In this document: piece after piece, positions 6,092-8,507 of the stretch
Numbering within the stretch: the stretch's first letter is position 1
How the letters are laid out: each line of letters starts with the position of its first letter
Notes under the pieces: generated by a model
The model's database searches: none
Seen by the model: only the letters and a program-made list of their open reading frames with translations
Told to the model about the DNA's origin: nothing
Source of the DNA: Desulfamplus sp.
GTDB lineage: Bacteria; Desulfobacterota; Desulfobacteria; Desulfobacterales; Desulfobacteraceae
Assembly (NCBI GenBank): GCA_015232935.1
Contig: JADFYT010000092.1
Coordinates: forward strand, 1-8,507
Reading direction: 5' to 3'
DNA length: 8,507 bases
Translations under genes and position numbers: made by a program

Positions 6092-6412
6092 ATGTATGAA
6101 ATTATAGCAAACCCCGAAGACTATAAACTTGATGATCTTATCAAGGGAACTGGAAATGCACAGATTGAGTTTTCAGAACAAGACAGGAAAAAATGGGCAA
6201 CCGAGATAAATGAGTTCAGTAAAAAACTTATCCAGTTTTCAGAAAAATCTCAGGAACTATCCAAGATACTTTCCAGCAGCGAGCAGATTACAGCCACACC
6301 AGCATCACTTAAAACGCTTAAAATTCAACTTTTTATAATCAACGATGCCCTAACCAGTGCATTGGATATTGCAAAACAGTTGGAGTCTGATATTGTACCT
6401 AAACAGACATGA
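6092..6412 (+). CDS. Hypothetical 106-aa helical protein upstream of glnE
   Basis: The ATG at 6092 is chosen because AAAGGAG lies 8 nt upstream; a TTG at 6068 would place that site inside the gene. The product begins MYEIIANPEDYKLDD and is soluble, with no signal peptide or membrane segment. Residues about 30-64 (DRKKWATEINEFSKKLIQFS and onward) and 74-100 look alpha-helical and amphipathic and could form a helical hairpin or coiled coil. There is no Cys pair, nucleotide-binding motif or HTH pattern. No family was recognised. It lies 91 bp upstream of glnE on the same strand and may share its transcript, but nothing in the sequence shows a role in nitrogen control. The strong ribosome binding site and clean ORF argue that it is a real gene. 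Confidence 0.75.
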   Translation: MYEIIANPEDYKLDDLIKGTGNAQIEFSEQDRKKWATEINEFSKKLIQFSEKSQELSKILSSSEQITATPASLKTLKIQLFIINDALTSALDIAKQLESDIVPKQT

Positions 6413-6428
6413 CCGGATGGGAATCCGG
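6413..6428 (+). other. Small hairpin after the 6092 gene
   Basis: CCGGAT (6413-6418) pairs with ATCCGG (6423-6428) around the loop GGGA, starting at the base after the stop codon. No T-run follows, so it is a poor intrinsic terminator. It could slow exonucleases or partly attenuate readthrough to glnE. Confidence 0.4.
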
Positions 6429-6503
6429 CCACCCCCAAGCATGAAAACCATGATCTGTTTTCACGGTAAACAATATAAATATTTAACATTCTTTTGGAAC
6501 AAG

Positions 6504-8507
6504 ATGAATATCAAACAATTACCAGAACATATGGCAGCCCATGTGAAAAACAGGGTCAAAGAGCTGATGGACTCCCTTGCTGAAAAGAGACTTGCGTTGC
6601 CCAATGAGAAGCTGTCACTACATGAGGTAGGGCAGGTAACGCTCTTTAGTGAATTTGTGGCCTCATCAATTATCAAAAATCCCTCAATTCTTGTTGATCT
6701 TGTTGAATCAGGAGATCTTGAGCGTTCATACGATGCGGGTGAATACAGGCTCAGGCTGGAACTTCAGACAAAAAATACCAAAGACGATATTCAGTTAAAA
6801 TCTGTTCTTGGACGAGTACGAGAAAGGGAAATGGTAAGAATTGCCTGGCAGGATCTAACAGCCAAAGCCACCCTGGAGCAGACTTTGAAAGATTTGTCCG
6901 GCCTTGCAGAGGCTTGTGTTGACAAAGCAATTAGCTTTATCTATGATAAACTCTGTTTCACATACGGAACGCCCCTTGACAACCACGGTAATGTTCAAAA
7001 AATCATTGTTCTTGGCATGGGAAAACTTGGTGCCGGTGAATTGAATTTTTCCTCAGATATTGATCTTATTTTTGCATACCCTGAAGACTCTCCATTTCAA
7101 GAGATGGGCAGATCAAAAAACAGTTCTGAAAATGCCTCTTTAGAAATAGAAGACGCAAGATCAAGAAAAGGCAGCTTTAATACCACAGGAGAATTTTTCA
7201 CAAAAATGTGCAAAAATTTCTTAAAGGTGTTTGATTCATCCATGAGTGGCACAACACTTTTTCGTGTAGATACCCGCTTGCGTCCTTTTGGTGCCAATGG
7301 CCCTCTTGCCATGAGTTTCTACACCATGGAGGAGTATTACCAGACCCAGGGACGGGAGTGGGAACGTTACGCCTTTATAAAAGCCCGCCCAATTGCCGGA
7401 GACATTGCTGCCGGTTATACCCTGCTAAAAAGCCTCAATCCTTTTGTCTACAGAAGATATTTTGATTATGGCTCTTTTGACGCACTCAGAGAGATGAAAA
7501 AGAGAATTTCCCTTCAGGTCAGGGATAAACGTTTTAAAAACAACATTAAACTTGGTGCCGGAGGTATCCGGGAAATCGAGTTTTTTGGTCAGGTGTTTCA
7601 GTTAATCAGAGGTGGTGTTGAACCTGAATTTCAGGAGTTGAAAATCCTCAATATACTAAAACTGCTGGTCAACAGAAACTGCATTGATGCCAAAACAGGG
7701 AATGAACTTGCCGCGGCATACTGCTTTTTGCGTAAAGTCGAGAACAGATTGCAACAGTACAACGACCTGCAAACCCATGATCTTCCTGAAAAAGAGGATG
7801 AAAAGCTGCGTCTTGCCCTTTCAATGGGATTCAATCATTGTCCTGATCTCTCCAAAAACCATGATGACTCCTGCTGTCCGATATCTGAAAATGACTTGAC
7901 ATATGCAAGCCAAAAAAGTTTTTATGACGCTCTAAATGAACATATGGCCAGAGTTCATGGGCATTTTATCAATCTGCTCGCCTCGGAAAACGAGGAAAAA
8001 CCGGATTTTGAAATTGATGATCTAAAGTATATCTGGCAGAATATAAGTGACCCACAGTTTGACTGCACAGGCTATAAAGTGTCAGGCTTTGAGGATTGTG
8101 CCCATTTGTCCAATATTCTAAAGAGCCTTGCAGAACATACCAATACAAAAAAACTTACATCAAGCGGTCGAAAACGGCTGGATCGCCTTGTCCCGCTGCT
8201 TGTTCACAAAATCGGCCAGGAGAGCAAATCGCTGGTTCGTACAGATAGCAATACAGCCGCTTCCGAAAGCAATACAGCAGCTTCCGATAGTACGCGTACC
8301 ACCAGTTCAAGTTATCATGCGACCAGTTCAAGTTATATCCAGGGAACAAATTATGGATTCAACACGGAAACCGTCCTTAAACGCCTTGTTGACCTTGTAA
8401 TTACTATTGAAAGAAGGACCTGCTATCTATCCTTGCTGGTTGAAAAACCCCAGGCACTTGATAATCTTGTCACTCTTGCAGCAAGAAGCCCCTGGATAAT
8501 ATCTTTT
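6504..8507 (+). CDS. glnE: Glutamine synthetase adenylyltransferase / adenylyl-removing enzyme GlnE, N-terminal 668 residues (3' end outside window)
   Basis: GlnE attaches AMP to glutamine synthetase and removes it again, in response to PII and glutamine. The frame is open from 6504 to the window end. The part seen covers the N-terminal adenylyl-removing domain and most of the helical linker; the C-terminal adenylylating domain lies beyond. Key motifs are GMGKLGAGELNFSSDIDLIF (171-190) with metal-binding Asp185 and Asp187, RVDTRLRPFG (254-263), QGREWERYAFIKARP, KLGAGGIREIEFFGQVFQLI (GGIREIE 353-359), and RRTCYLSLLVEKP before the second domain. Compared with E. coli GlnE there are inserts near 195-227, 445-470 and 581-613; the last is a Ser/Thr-rich tandem repeat. 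ATG 6504 fits the family's N-terminus; in-frame ATGs at 6441 and 6417 would add 21 or 29 residues without good ribosome sites. Only a weak GGA precedes 6504. Confidence 0.94.
   Translation, partial: MNIKQLPEHMAAHVKNRVKELMDSLAEKRLALPNEKLSLHEVGQVTLFSEFVASSIIKNPSILVDLVESGDLERSYDAGEYRLRLELQTKNTKDDIQLKSVLGRVREREMVRIAWQDLTAKATLEQTLKDLSGLAEACVDKAISFIYDKLCFTYGTPLDNHGNVQKIIVLGMGKLGAGELNFSSDIDLIFAYPEDSPFQEMGRSKNSSENASLEIEDARSRKGSFNTTGEFFTKMCKNFLKVFDSSMSGTTLFRVDTRLRPFGANGPLAMSFYTMEEYYQTQGREWERYAFIKARPIAGDIAAGYTLLKSLNPFVYRRYFDYGSFDALREMKKRISLQVRDKRFKNNIKLGAGGIREIEFFGQVFQLIRGGVEPEFQELKILNILKLLVNRNCIDAKTGNELAAAYCFLRKVENRLQQYNDLQTHDLPEKEDEKLRLALSMGFNHCPDLSKNHDDSCCPISENDLTYASQKSFYDALNEHMARVHGHFINLLASENEEKPDFEIDDLKYIWQNISDPQFDCTGYKVSGFEDCAHLSNILKSLAEHTNTKKLTSSGRKRLDRLVPLLVHKIGQESKSLVRTDSNTAASESNTAASDSTRTTSSSYHATSSSYIQGTNYGFNTETVLKRLVDLVITIERRTCYLSLLVEKPQALDNLVTLAARSPWIISF
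8244..8342 (+). repeat. Two adjacent 21-bp tandem duplications within glnE
   Basis: Repeat A has units at 8244-8264 and 8265-8285 (core AGCAATACAGC.GCTTCCGA), encoding DSNTAAS and ESNTAAS, with a degenerate third start DST. Repeat B has units at 8301-8321 and 8322-8342 (core ACCAGTTCAAGTTAT), encoding TSSSYHA and TSSSYIQ. Both have a 21-bp period and stay in frame. They lie in the linker ahead of the second nucleotidyltransferase domain (residues 581-613). Confidence 0.8.

Noticed and set aside
1..8507. CRISPR array, tRNA, transposon or phage genes
   Set aside because: No regularly spaced repeats with unique spacers, no tRNA-like cloverleaf, and no transposase, integrase or terminal inverted repeats were seen on either strand.

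Overview
The window is AT-rich bacterial chromosomal DNA. It carries glnE, a riboswitch-controlled thiamine ABC transporter and a CPBP membrane protease, so the host is a Gram-negative-type bacterium. The style (AT-rich, low-complexity insertions inside conserved proteins, proteobacterial-type glnE) fits Desulfobacterales or a related deltaproteobacterial lineage. That placement is inference and cannot be proven from this window. No rRNA, tRNA, IS element, phage gene or CRISPR array was seen.

Left part (1-1348, + strand). The 3' end of a HEAT-repeat protein gene enters from outside the window. Its TGA stop overlaps the ATG of a previously easy-to-miss 38-codon ORF (511-627) by an ATGA junction. 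The stop of that ORF lies one base before the ATG of a CPBP-family glutamic-type intramembrane protease (629-1348). The predicted peptide has five lysines, no acidic residues and an in-frame internal duplication. If real, the three genes form a tightly tiled unit. A perfect 18-bp palindrome sits in the short gap to the convergent thi operon.

Centre (1392-5851, - strand). This is a complete thiamine / thiamine-phosphate uptake operon, thiB-thiP-thiQ. It is preceded by a near-consensus promoter, a textbook TPP (THI-box) riboswitch and a strong intrinsic terminator. Part of the 3' strand of the aptamer can pair with the 5' arm of the terminator, so a transcriptional OFF switch is readable directly. 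ThiB is the periplasmic binding protein, ThiP the fused two-domain permease, and ThiQ the ATPase. ThiQ is unusually long: it has a TOBE-like C-terminal region interrupted by a Glu/Lys/Arg/Gln block.

Intergenic region (about 5774-6091). This AT-rich divergent region contains the thi promoter on the - strand, a candidate sigma70 promoter on the + strand, and a 13-bp exact direct repeat. No gene was recognised in it.

Right part (6092-8507, + strand). A 106-aa helical protein of unknown function is followed by glnE, the glutamine synthetase adenylyltransferase / adenylyl-removing enzyme. glnE is truncated by the window end after 668 codons. It contains two adjacent 21-bp tandem duplications that encode Ser/Thr-rich seven-residue repeats. 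Inserted low-complexity stretches recur in the HEAT protein, ThiQ, ThiB and GlnE, which suggests a genome-wide habit of the host.
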